DNA of 40,752 nt from Clostridiales bacterium (GTDB lineage Bacteria > Bacillota > Clostridia > Oscillospirales > Oscillospiraceae): the NCBI GenBank assembly GCA_022770345.1, contig JALEII010000055.1, forward strand, positions 1 to 40,752, given 5' to 3'. The notes under the pieces were generated by a model that saw nothing but the letters and a program-made list of their open reading frames with translations, ran no database searches and had not been told where the DNA came from. The position numbers and the translations under genes are program-made. Below are positions 34,774 through 40,752 of the stretch, piece after piece (the stretch's first letter is position 1; every line of letters begins with the position of its first letter).

Positions 34774-35727
34774 GTGAAAAAACGACTGATTATATTCGCC
34801 TTGGCACTGGTTCTGTCGGGATTGGCCTTGAGCGGGGCGGGGTGCTATTATAAATACGTCGTTCTGCGGCCCTATGGGCTGGCTCAGGACCAATTCGCCC
34901 CGGCGATCCCGATTCTGCTGCTGACCGACAAAGGGAGACTCCGGGAGCAGCTGCGGCAGGCGCAGGACCAGGCCACGGCCCCGACCACGGAGCCGACGAC
35001 GGAACCGACGACGGAGTCAACTACGGTCCCCACGGAGCCGATGACAGAACCGACTACGGAAGAGACTACGGAGCCGACAACCGAACCGCCTACCGAACCG
35101 CCTACGGAACCCACCACCCCGCCGCCGGTGACGGATGGAAAAGTGGATGAAAACTGGTTTGATGATGCGCTGTTTGTGGGGGATTCCCGGACGGCGGGAA
35201 TGCGGCTGTACAGCCGTCTGGGCCAGGCGGATTATTTCAGCTACACGGGTATGACCGTGTTCAACTGGCCGGAAATCGAGACGGAGGACCTGTACTTTCC
35301 GAAGGAAAGTCTGGAAACCCTGCTGGACAGCAAGACCTATGGGAAAATTTTCCTATGCCTGGGCATCAACGAGTGCGGCAGCGACCACGACGAAATTTTG
35401 AATGCCTATGGGGAGCTGGTGAACGTTCTGCGGGAAAAGCAGCCGGAGGCGCAGATTTTTCTCGTAAGCATTATGACCGTGGGCCGGAGCAAGGCCCAGG
35501 ACGGCTGGTATTTCAATCCGGAAAACATTGGGGAGTTGAATCATCGAATCGCCCAGTTGGCCGCCGACAAGAACCTTTTTTATCTGGACAGCAACGTCCG
35601 CTTTGCCGATGAAAACGGCTATCTGCCGGACAACCTCAGCGCCGACGGCTGCCATCTGTACGCCGAGGACTACCTTACCTACACGGATTGGCTCCGGGAG
35701 GCGGTGGCGGACTTGCTTTTTTCCTGA
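34774..35727 (+). CDS. Membrane-anchored SGNH/GDSL hydrolase with Thr-Glu-Pro linker
   Basis: This 317-residue extracytoplasmic acyl-esterase/transferase is the likely partner of the MBOAT protein. One N-terminal helix anchors it (about 4-24; an AGC at 22-24 might be a lipobox, but the core is long). Residues 69-118 form a TTEP/PTEP repeat spacer. The SGNH blocks follow: VGDSRTAG (Ser138), GINECG (Asn199) and the catalytic dyad DGCH (Asp291-His294). The start codon is GTG with GAGGGAG upstream, 15 bases after the MBOAT stop. By analogy with PatA/PatB and AlgI/AlgX systems, it would place or remove acetyl groups outside the cell; this is inference. Confidence 0.88.
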   Translation: MKKRLIIFALALVLSGLALSGAGCYYKYVVLRPYGLAQDQFAPAIPILLLTDKGRLREQLRQAQDQATAPTTEPTTEPTTESTTVPTEPMTEPTTEETTEPTTEPPTEPPTEPTTPPPVTDGKVDENWFDDALFVGDSRTAGMRLYSRLGQADYFSYTGMTVFNWPEIETEDLYFPKESLETLLDSKTYGKIFLCLGINECGSDHDEILNAYGELVNVLREKQPEAQIFLVSIMTVGRSKAQDGWYFNPENIGELNHRIAQLAADKNLFYLDSNVRFADENGYLPDNLSADGCHLYAEDYLTYTDWLREAVADLLFS

Positions 35728-35740
35728 AAATCGCTATAAT
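35713..35740 (+). promoter_or_regulatory. Sigma-A-type promoter of the LOR-luxS-mtnN genes
   Basis: -35 TTGCTT (35713-35718), 16 bases, -10 TATAAT (35735-35740). The -35 overlaps the end of the SGNH gene; the leader is short, about 13 bases. Confidence 0.65.
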
Positions 35741-35759
35741 GAAAGGGTAGGAGATGCTT

Positions 35760-36236
35760 ATGAAGCTGCTCATTCGCCAGCGGGTCTTTTCCTGGACGGA
35801 CAGCTATGACGTCTACGATGAGACCGGTAAGCCAAAATATTTCGTGAAGGCCGAGTGGTTCACATTGGGCCATCAGATCCATGTGTACGAAAAGGCCACG
35901 GGCCGGGAGGTGGGGTCCATCCACCAGAAGCTGTTCCGCTTTCTGCCGGCCTTTGAGATCGTGCTGAACGGACAGACCATGGGCACGGTCCGGAAGGAAT
36001 TTACCTTCTTTTCGCCCCGATATTCCATTGACTATCAGGGCTGGACGGCGGAAGGGGACCTGTTCGGCTGGGATTATGACGTGCGCCGTGGAAATGCCAC
36101 GGTGCTGCATATTTCCAAGGAGCTTTTTACCTGGGGCGACACCTATGCCATGACTTTTGAAAATCCCGCCGTGGAAATGCCCGGACTGCTGCTGGTCATT
36201 GCCATCGATGCGGCAAATTGCAGCCAAGGAGACTAA
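35760..36236 (+). CDS. LURP-one-related (LOR) family protein
   Basis: This 158-residue protein of the LOR/YxjI (Tubby-like beta-barrel) family opens with MKLLIRQRVFSWTDSYDVYDE, followed by repeated beta-hairpins (KPKYFVKAEWFTLGHQIHVYE) and a C-terminal hydrophobic helix (LLLVIAIDA). Tubby-like folds often contact membranes or phosphoinositides in eukaryotes; the bacterial role is unknown. AGGAG stands six bases before ATG 35760; the ATG at 35754 overlaps that site, so I discard it. It lies five bases before the luxS leader, suggesting co-transcription with luxS and mtnN. Confidence 0.85.
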   Translation: MKLLIRQRVFSWTDSYDVYDETGKPKYFVKAEWFTLGHQIHVYEKATGREVGSIHQKLFRFLPAFEIVLNGQTMGTVRKEFTFFSPRYSIDYQGWTAEGDLFGWDYDVRRGNATVLHISKELFTWGDTYAMTFENPAVEMPGLLLVIAIDAANCSQGD

Positions 36237-36241
36237 ATTTT

Positions 36242-36721
36242 ATGGAAAAAATCACCAGCTTTACCATTGACCACATCCGGCTCCAGCCGGGCCTGTACGT
36301 TTCCCGGAAGGACCGGGTGGGCAGCGAGACCGTGACCACCTTCGACCTTCGGGTCACCAGTCCCAATGACGAGCCGGTGATGAATACCGCCGAGGTCCAC
36401 ACCATTGAGCATCTGGCGGCTACCTATCTGCGCAACGACCCCACATGGAAGGACCGGGTGCTGTACTTCGGGCCTATGGGCTGCCGCACGGGCTTTTACC
36501 TGCTGCTGACCGGGGACCTGACTTCCCGGGAGGCGCTGCCGCTGGTCCGGGATTGCTTCCGGTTCATCCGGGACTACGAGGGCGAAGTCCCCGGTGCATC
36601 CCCCAGGGATTGCGGCAATTATCTGGACATGAACCTGAACATGGCGCACTACTGGGCGAAGCGCTACGCCACTCTGCTGGAAAACATCGACGAAAGCCGC
36701 CTGAACTACCCGGAGGACTGA
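36242..36721 (+). CDS. luxS: S-ribosylhomocysteine lyase LuxS
   Basis: This 159-residue enzyme splits S-ribosylhomocysteine into homocysteine and DPD, the AI-2 precursor. The metal site is His53 and His57 (HTIEHLAATYLR, with catalytic Glu56) plus Cys124 (DCGNYLDMN). The reactive Cys81 lies in GCRTGFY. The length is typical. AAGGAG lies eight bases before ATG 36242. It is four bases from mtnN, which makes its substrate, so the pair recycles S-adenosylhomocysteine. Confidence 0.96.
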   Translation: MEKITSFTIDHIRLQPGLYVSRKDRVGSETVTTFDLRVTSPNDEPVMNTAEVHTIEHLAATYLRNDPTWKDRVLYFGPMGCRTGFYLLLTGDLTSREALPLVRDCFRFIRDYEGEVPGASPRDCGNYLDMNLNMAHYWAKRYATLLENIDESRLNYPED

Positions 36722-36725
36722 TATT

Positions 36726-37430
36726 ATGAAGAAACTAGGCATTATCGGCGCCATGAAGGTGGAGGTAGAGACCCTTCAGAACGCCATGACCGGGAAGAGA
36801 ATTCAGTCCATCGCCGGAATGGACTTCTGCGAGGGCCTGCTGGAAGGACTGCCTGCCGTGGTGGTGGAGTGCGGCGTGGGCAAGGTTAATGCGGCAGTGT
36901 GCGCGCAAATTCTTTGCTCCTGCTATCAAATTTCTCATCTGGTCAACACCGGTGTGGCCGGTTCTCTAAATGCCAAGCTGGATATTTGTGACCTGCTGGT
37001 CAGCAAAGATGCGATGTATTATGACGTGGATTGCCAATATGTGGGCTATGCCCCCTGCGTATTGCCGGGAATGCCGGAGACCTTTGAGGCGGATGATTCC
37101 CTCATCGGCCGGGCTTTTGCGGCGGCGGAATCGATCAAACCCGGCCACACCCACATCGGGCGGGTGGCTACCGGCGACTGCTTTGTGGCCAAGAAGGAGC
37201 TGAAGGAAAAGATCGTGGCGCTGACCCAGGCTTCCTGCGTGGAGATGGAGGGAGCGGCCATCGCCCATACTGCCTACAAGAACGGTGTGCCTTTCGTGAT
37301 TTTGAGGGCCATCTCCGACAAGGCCGACGACTCGGCGGAAATGGATTATCCCACCTTCGAGGCCAACGCCGCCGCCTTCTGCGCCCGGCTGACCGAGGCG
37401 CTGGCCCGGGATCTGGCTCAGGACGAATGA
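36726..37430 (+). CDS. mtnN: 5'-methylthioadenosine/S-adenosylhomocysteine nucleosidase
   Basis: This 234-residue Pfs/MTAN enzyme removes adenine from S-adenosylhomocysteine, methylthioadenosine and 5'-deoxyadenosine. The N-terminus IIGAMKVEVETL carries the conserved Glu. VNTGVAGSL, ATGDCFV, CVEMEGAAIAH (ribose-binding Glu) and ILRAISDKAD (catalytic Asp) are family signatures. Its product feeds LuxS, encoded immediately upstream. Removing 5'-deoxyadenosine also helps radical SAM enzymes such as the one at 12859-14763. Confidence 0.95.
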   Translation: MKKLGIIGAMKVEVETLQNAMTGKRIQSIAGMDFCEGLLEGLPAVVVECGVGKVNAAVCAQILCSCYQISHLVNTGVAGSLNAKLDICDLLVSKDAMYYDVDCQYVGYAPCVLPGMPETFEADDSLIGRAFAAAESIKPGHTHIGRVATGDCFVAKKELKEKIVALTQASCVEMEGAAIAHTAYKNGVPFVILRAISDKADDSAEMDYPTFEANAAAFCARLTEALARDLAQDE

Positions 37431-37448
37431 CCCAATCAATAGCTGAAA

Positions 37449-37495
37449 AATCCCCGGAAACGGTTAGAAGAAATCGTTTCCGGGGGATTTTTTTT
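37449..37495. terminator. Intrinsic terminator after mtnN (bidirectional)
   Basis: AATCCCCGGAAACG pairs with CGTTTCCGGGGGATT (one extra G), followed by eight Ts. On the minus strand the stem is followed by TTTTTC, so it can also end the RHH transcript from 37574. Confidence 0.92.
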
Positions 37496-37573
37496 GTTCA
37501 TACAGCTTTCGGCAGCGTTCGACCCAAGTGTGGAAGTATAATGGATCTGTCGTCAGGGGAACAGGGAAAGACC

Positions 37574-37747
37574 TCAGTTGGAATGATCCTTCTCCTGGTC
37601 CTTCTGCAGCTGTTCAATGCCGCGGCGGATCAGGTCAATGGTGGCAGCGGATCGGCTTGGGTATCGGTTCTCGAAACGGAAATCATCGATCTCCTTCAAG
37701 AGCTCCTCATCCACGATCACAGTAAAGCGCGGTTTTTCTGTTGGCAT
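37574..37747 (-). CDS. Small ribbon-helix-helix protein (CopG/Arc-like)
   Basis: A 57-residue ORF starts MPTEKPRFTVIVDEELLKEI and has the ribbon-helix-helix pattern: a short beta strand (PRFTVIVD), helix A (EELLKEIDDFRFENRY), the turn PSRSAA and helix B (TIDLIRRGIEQLQK). A charged tail ends it. AAGGAGG lies eight bases upstream and a near-perfect promoter precedes it, so I consider it real. RHH proteins bind DNA as dimers through the strand; Arg7, Thr9 and Val11 are candidate contacts. It faces away from a second RHH gene at 38020 across a 270-base control region. No toxin gene adjoins it. Confidence 0.85.
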   Translation of the reverse strand: MPTEKPRFTVIVDEELLKEIDDFRFENRYPSRSAATIDLIRRGIEQLQKDQEKDHSN

Positions 37748-37771
37748 GGTTCATTCCTCCTTACGGGTGTA

Positions 37772-37800
37772 ATTATGCACAAGTTCAGAGCTTCTGTCAA
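37772..37800 (-). promoter_or_regulatory. Sigma-A promoter of the minus-strand RHH gene
   Basis: On the minus strand -35 TTGACA (37795-37800), 17 bases, -10 CATAAT with an upstream TG (37772-37777). Confidence 0.85.
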
Positions 37801-37922
37801 GAGGACAAATTCGAATACATAGGGAAAACGGGAAAATTTTGAGGAAAGTTGTATTATCAATCCTGGAAGAAGCTGGAAAATAGTCTGTTAATTTTTCTTT
37901 AGAACCCGTCTGAAAAAAGGGA

Positions 37923-37952
37923 TTGACAAGTTCATACAATATGCCCTATAAT
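37923..37952 (+). promoter_or_regulatory. Sigma-A promoter of the RHH-sipW-tasA-like operon
   Basis: -35 TTGACA (37923-37928), 18 bases, -10 TATAAT (37947-37952). The first GTTCATAC repeat lies in its spacer. Between 37801 and 37922 the divergent region is AT-rich with no gene. Confidence 0.85.
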
Positions 37953-37998
37953 ATAAAACACAAGTTCGGAGGTTCATACAAAGCAAATGTTCATACGA
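37930..37998 (+). repeat. Three direct GTTCATAC repeats, candidate operators
   Basis: GTTCATACAA occurs at 37930-37939 and 37972-37981, and GTTCATACGA at 37989-37998. The first is in the promoter spacer and the other two lie between the transcription start and the ribosome site of the plus-strand RHH gene. Start-to-start distances are 42 and 17 bases. Short direct repeats of this size are typical half-sites for RHH regulators. Confidence 0.65.
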
Positions 37999-38019
37999 AG
38001 CGAGAAAGGAGATAAAACC

Positions 38020-38196
38020 ATGGTCGGAAAAAAGTTGACGTTGATCTTGAACCCGGAATTGGCGCAGATGCTGGAGACACTGAAGAATACGGAGGCTTTC
38101 CGGGAAAGAAGTCAGGCGGAAATGCTGCGGACGCTGATCCGGGCGGGCCTTCGTGCGGAATGGAAGAAATTGGACCGGGAAGCTCTGGTCATGTGA
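38020..38196 (+). CDS. Small ribbon-helix-helix-like regulator
   Basis: A 58-residue protein starts MVGKKLTLILNPELAQML, with strand KLTLILN, helix A (PELAQMLETLKNT), turn EAFRERSQAEM and helix B (LRTLIRAGLRAEWKKL). This is the RHH arrangement, though less canonical than the divergent neighbour. An upstream in-frame start at 37987 would cover repeat 3; ATG 38020 has AAAGGAG upstream. It is the first gene ahead of sipW, with a 16-base gap, and is a likely autoregulator of the surface-protein operon through the GTTCATAC repeats. Confidence 0.75.
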   Translation: MVGKKLTLILNPELAQMLETLKNTEAFRERSQAEMLRTLIRAGLRAEWKKLDREALVM

Positions 38197-38212
38197 GAGA
38201 GGAGAGGACACC

Positions 38213-38743
38213 ATGATCCGGAAGATCGCCAATGGACTGTCCACCGTGGTAATGGTCCTGGTGGTGTTGCTGGCGCTGACGCTGGTAGGCGGACGGCTGT
38301 TCGGGATGCAGACCTATGCGGTGCTGTCCGGCTCTATGGAACCGGCGTACCCTACGGGGGCGCTGCTGTACGTCCGAAAGGTGGACCCGGCGGACATTCA
38401 GCCGGGGCAGGTCATTACATTTCTGCTGGATGAACATACCGTGGCAACCCATCGGGTGGTGGAGGTCGTCCCGGACCCGGAGGAGGCGGGCATCTACCGC
38501 TACCGGACCAAGGGCGACGCCAACGAGGCCGCCGATGCGGGTCTGGTCCACTGCAAGAACGTCCTGGGGACCCCGGTGGCGTCCATCCCGTATTTGGGCT
38601 ATGTCATCACCTGGATCCAGAATCCCCCGGGAACGTATATTGCCATTTCTGCGGCGGCGGTGCTTTTGCTGTTGGTATTCCTTCCGGATCTGTTTACGGA
38701 GGATAAGAAGAAAAAATACGCCCCGGACGCAGAAAGCCGCTGA
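38213..38743 (+). CDS. sipW: ER-type signal peptidase I (SipW-like)
   Basis: This 176-residue membrane protease has an N-terminal helix (about 5-27), the catalytic Ser41 in VLSGSMEP, and His80 (VATHRVV) where ordinary bacterial leader peptidases have Lys. The acidic residues are Asp102 and Asp108 in TKGDANEAAD. A second helix lies near the C-terminus (about 142-160). Ser-His-Asp marks the SipW/Sec11 class, which in Bacillus subtilis processes TasA and TapA. Three proteins with the matching signal type follow, and no other signal peptidase is in the window. ATG 38213 is chosen over 38153 because GAGGAG precedes it. Confidence 0.93.
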   Translation: MIRKIANGLSTVVMVLVVLLALTLVGGRLFGMQTYAVLSGSMEPAYPTGALLYVRKVDPADIQPGQVITFLLDEHTVATHRVVEVVPDPEEAGIYRYRTKGDANEAADAGLVHCKNVLGTPVASIPYLGYVITWIQNPPGTYIAISAAAVLLLLVFLPDLFTEDKKKKYAPDAESR

Positions 38744-38821
38744 GCGAAGCATCTGCTCAGCATTTCCATGAAGGGCAATGCCGCAAGGCTCCCGATATTG
38801 CATTCTTTTAAGGAGGTTTTC

Positions 38822-38842
38822 ATGGATGAAAACAAGAAGTAA
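38822..38842 (+). CDS. Possible six-codon overlapping leader ORF (MDENKK)
   Basis: ATG 38822 lies five bases after AGGAGG (38811-38816) and reads six codons to TAA 38840-38842, overlapping the true start ATG 38826 in another frame. The two starts compete for one ribosome site (spacings of five and nine bases). It may have no function or may tune translation of the first TasA-like gene. Confidence 0.25.
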   Translation: MDENKK

Positions 38843-39548
38843 GGCTCTGCTCCTGACGCTCTGTGCGGTGCTGCTTGTGACCGCCTCAGTGCTGGGGACC
38901 ATGGCATTCCTGACCTCGACGGATGAAGTCAAGAACACGTTCACGGTTGGTTCCGTGAATATCGCGCTGGACGAGGCGAAGGTCGAGACCGACGGAACGC
39001 CTGTTGAGGGCGCTGCCCGTGTGAAGGCAAATGAATACCATCTGCTGCCTGGCCATACTTACACCAAAGACCCCACTGTGACGGTGAAGAATGGCAGCGA
39101 AAGCGCTTATGTGCGGCTGAAGGTCACGTTCAACAACGCCGACGACATGATTGCCATGTGCACGGACCCGGAGTATGCGGACGATGGCCCCACCGGTGTG
39201 GAAAATGCCTATCCGCTGATTCGGATGGTCAAGTTTGTCGAGGCAAATGCTGCAAAATGGGACGGTGTTATTCCGGAAAACATGGTGGAAACAGAAGAAA
39301 TGCTGAAAAACAGCAAGTATTTCCAGAAAACCGGCGACACGCTCACCTATTACTTCTACTACAAGACCCCGGTTGCAGCCCCTGATGGCGACGTGAAGCT
39401 GGAGACGCTGTTCGATGCAGTCACGGTTCCGGGTTGGGTCAAGGGCGATCAGCTTGCAAAGCTGAACGATTTCAAAATCACCGTTGTTGCCGAAGCAATC
39501 CAGGCCGACGGCTTTACAAATGCGGATGCTGCCTGGGAACATTTTTGA
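38826..39548 (+). CDS. TasA/camelysin-like secreted protein 1, SipW-type signal
   Basis: This 240-residue exported protein has a SipW-type signal: MKTRSKALLL, a hydrophobic core to about residue 30, then AFLTSTDEVKNTFTVGSVNIAL. That last segment is the hallmark junction of TasA/CotN/camelysin (peptidase M73) proteins (mature start near LTSTD). The mature part is beta-rich and acidic, with PGHTYTKDPTVTVKNGSESAYVRLKV as the family core. In Bacillus TasA such proteins polymerise into biofilm fibres. GTG/ATG alternatives upstream (38778) have no ribosome site. Function in a fibre or surface layer is inference from family. Confidence 0.87.
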   Translation: MKTRSKALLLTLCAVLLVTASVLGTMAFLTSTDEVKNTFTVGSVNIALDEAKVETDGTPVEGAARVKANEYHLLPGHTYTKDPTVTVKNGSESAYVRLKVTFNNADDMIAMCTDPEYADDGPTGVENAYPLIRMVKFVEANAAKWDGVIPENMVETEEMLKNSKYFQKTGDTLTYYFYYKTPVAAPDGDVKLETLFDAVTVPGWVKGDQLAKLNDFKITVVAEAIQADGFTNADAAWEHF

Positions 39549-39569
39549 CGACAGGTAATGTTGTGATTC

Positions 39570-39609
39570 CAACAGAGAAGGGCAAACCGTCCGGTTTTCC
39601 TTCCTGTTG
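39570..39609 (+). promoter_or_regulatory. Intergenic hairpin between the first two TasA-like genes
   Basis: CAACAG/CTGTTG encloses GAAGG/CCTTC and AAACC/GGTTT. With no T-run it may limit read-through or protect mRNA ends, setting the ratio of the surface proteins. Confidence 0.5.
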
Positions 39610-39647
39610 AAATAAAGCTCACTTTTAAGGGAAGGAGGACAAGGAAA

Positions 39648-40253
39648 ATGAAAAATCATGCAAACCGCCACAGTGTGAGCAGCAAGGCTTTTGCCGCTGT
39701 GCTGGCGCTGGCGCTGGTGCTGGGGTGTGCATTGGGCGGAACGGTGGCCTGGCTGGTCGCTAACTCCGATACCGTTACCAATACCTTCACCTACGGAGAC
39801 ATCAACATTGCGTTGACCGAAACCAAGCCTGTGAATCGGGAGGCCAAGATTATCCCCGGCATGAATATTGAAAAGGACCCGAAGGTGACGGTGAAAGCCA
39901 ACTCCGAAGCCTGCTGGCTGTTCGTGAAGGTGGAAGAGACTGGTACGTTTGTGGATGGTAAGGTGACTTACTCCATTGCAGACGGCTGGACGGCTCTGAC
40001 CGGGCAGCCCGGTGTTTACTACCGTGAAGTTGGCGCTGCGACTGCTGACACCGACTTTTATGCTCTGAAAGACAATGTTGTCAAAGTCAGCGATAGACTG
40101 ACGAAAGAGGACATAAAGAACATCACTACCAAACCCACGCTGACCTTCACGGCCTACGCTGTTCAGAAGGACGGTATTACCGATGCTGCCACTGCGTGGG
40201 CAAAGGTCAATGCTACCAGTTCCACTACTCCCACAACTCCCACCAATCCCTAA
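39648..40253 (+). CDS. TasA/camelysin-like secreted protein 2, SipW-type signal
   Basis: This 201-residue exported protein begins MKNHANRHSVSSKAFAAVLAL and has the signal end VAWLVANSDTVTNTFTYGDINIAL, the same junction as its upstream neighbour. The mature domain (PGMNIEKDPKVTVKANSEACWLFVKV) follows the same beta pattern, and the C-terminus is Ser/Thr/Pro-rich (TSSTTPTTPTNP). AAGGAGG precedes the ATG. Sequence identity to protein 1 is moderate, so they are diverged paralogues rather than a recent copy. Confidence 0.87.
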   Translation: MKNHANRHSVSSKAFAAVLALALVLGCALGGTVAWLVANSDTVTNTFTYGDINIALTETKPVNREAKIIPGMNIEKDPKVTVKANSEACWLFVKVEETGTFVDGKVTYSIADGWTALTGQPGVYYREVGAATADTDFYALKDNVVKVSDRLTKEDIKNITTKPTLTFTAYAVQKDGITDAATAWAKVNATSSTTPTTPTNP

Positions 40254-40261
40254 GTATCCCC

Positions 40262-40279
40262 TCTGCGCAAGGGCGCAGA
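40262..40279 (+). promoter_or_regulatory. Short hairpin before the third TasA-like gene
   Basis: TCTGCGC/GCGCAGA with an AAGG loop, without a T-run; probably an mRNA processing or stability element. Confidence 0.4.
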
Positions 40280-40313
40280 AAATAATCAATCTTAATTAAG
40301 GAGAAAGTTGATC

Positions 40314-40752
40314 ATGAAGAAGAAAATTACCGCAATTTTCCTGTGCGTTGCCCTGCTAGCAACTGCGATCGTGGGAGCCTCTCTGGCTTACTTCACCGAC
40401 ACGGACAATGAGACCAACACCTTCACCGTCGGTAACGTGAAGATCGACCTGATCGAAAAAGAACGTGACGGCAACGGCGGCACGAAGGACTTCACCCAGG
40501 GCAAGAAGCTGTACCCCATTGTCGGCTCCGCTCAGGGCGAGAAGGATGCGCTGGGTATGCCCACTGCCAAGAACTACGTGGATAAGATGGTCACCATCAA
40601 GAACACCGGTACCGAGAAGGCTTACATCCGTGCTTACTTCGCAATCCCCTCCGCTCTGGACGACGGCTACGAGACCTTCAACGCCGGCATGAACGTCCTG
40701 CACTTCAACTTTGGCAACAAGGTTGTTGACGGCACTGTCACTTCTACCGAAG
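40314..40752 (+). CDS. TasA/camelysin-like secreted protein 3, SipW-type signal (cut by window end)
   Basis: The first 146 residues are present and the frame is open at the right edge. The signal is KKKITAIFLCVALLATAI and the junction SLAYFTDTDNETNTFTVGNV is the closest of the three to the SipW-dependent consensus. The mature part starts with VKIDLIEKERDGNGG and the TVKNTGTEKAYIRAYFAIP core. Preceded by TTAAGGAGAAAG. Probably the major structural subunit, since it matches the consensus best, but this is inference. The ORF runs off the window, so length and fold cannot be judged. Confidence 0.87.
   Translation, partial: MKKKITAIFLCVALLATAIVGASLAYFTDTDNETNTFTVGNVKIDLIEKERDGNGGTKDFTQGKKLYPIVGSAQGEKDALGMPTAKNYVDKMVTIKNTGTEKAYIRAYFAIPSALDDGYETFNAGMNVLHFNFGNKVVDGTVTSTE

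Noticed and set aside
34982..35116. Short repeated units in the SGNH gene as a possible CRISPR or satellite
   Set aside because: Units are 9-12 bases without spacers and in frame; they encode Thr-Glu-Pro repeats.
37574..37747. Reading the minus-strand RHH gene as an antitoxin of a toxin-antitoxin pair
   Set aside because: No toxin-sized gene overlaps or adjoins it on the same strand; it is followed by a terminator.
1..40752. tRNA, rRNA, CRISPR, phage or transposon signals
   Set aside because: No tRNA T-loop pattern, no regularly spaced repeats, no integrase, transposase or inverted-repeat-flanked segments were seen by eye. A tRNAscan or ISfinder run would be the decisive check.

Overview
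The window looks like the chromosome of a Gram-positive strict anaerobe of the class Clostridia, probably an Oscillospiraceae/Ruminococcaceae-type gut bacterium. The support is an Rnf complex in the clostridial order C-D-G-E-A-B, a CIRCE-controlled clpB, lipoproteins instead of periplasmic proteins, strong AGGAGG ribosome sites, near-consensus sigma-A promoters with 16-18 bp spacers, GC-rich coding sequence and a SipW/TasA-type secretion cluster. No genus can be named. I see no phage, insertion sequence, CRISPR array, tRNA or rRNA.

Layout, left to right. A 3' gene fragment and a lipoprotein with a duplicated domain (1-1519) lead to the heat-shock disaggregase clpB behind an exact CIRCE (1684-4363) and a MATE exporter (4637-5986). 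About 530 bases without a convincing gene follow and hold hairpins and the rnf promoter. The energy-conserving ferredoxin:NAD+ oxidoreductase operon rnfCDGEAB (6515-11502) comes next, then a 45-residue Cys-Gly protein. A GC-rich non-coding block (about 11764-11996) is a candidate structured RNA. Minus-strand genes (12027-14763) encode a DUF1508 protein, an unknown protein and a YgiQ-type radical SAM enzyme. A HD phosphohydrolase, a MarR-MATE pair, a HAD phosphatase and ftsH take the window to 20026.

From 20256, rlmB is coupled to a membrane protein that I read as a P-type ATPase which has lost its catalytic signature motifs. An EF-G-like GTPase follows. A complete phosphate regulon is then laid out as one transcription unit: pstSCAB-phoU-phoP-phoR, behind a repeated TTTACATTT box. 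A secreted GH3 enzyme (minus strand) is followed by an MBOAT acyltransferase and SGNH esterase pair that probably acylates a cell-surface polymer. A LURP-one-related protein precedes luxS-mtnN of the activated methyl cycle.

The right end (37574-40752) holds two small ribbon-helix-helix regulators transcribed divergently from a 270-base region with good promoters and three GTTCATAC repeats. Next come an ER-type signal peptidase (SipW) and three successive TasA/camelysin-like secreted proteins, the last cut by the window end. This is probably a self-contained surface-fibre or biofilm-matrix export locus.

The best candidates for something undescribed are the degenerate P-type ATPase, the RHH-GTTCATAC-SipW-TasA module and the two non-coding blocks (6124-6415 and 11764-11996). 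All functions are read from sequence motifs; no database search was possible.
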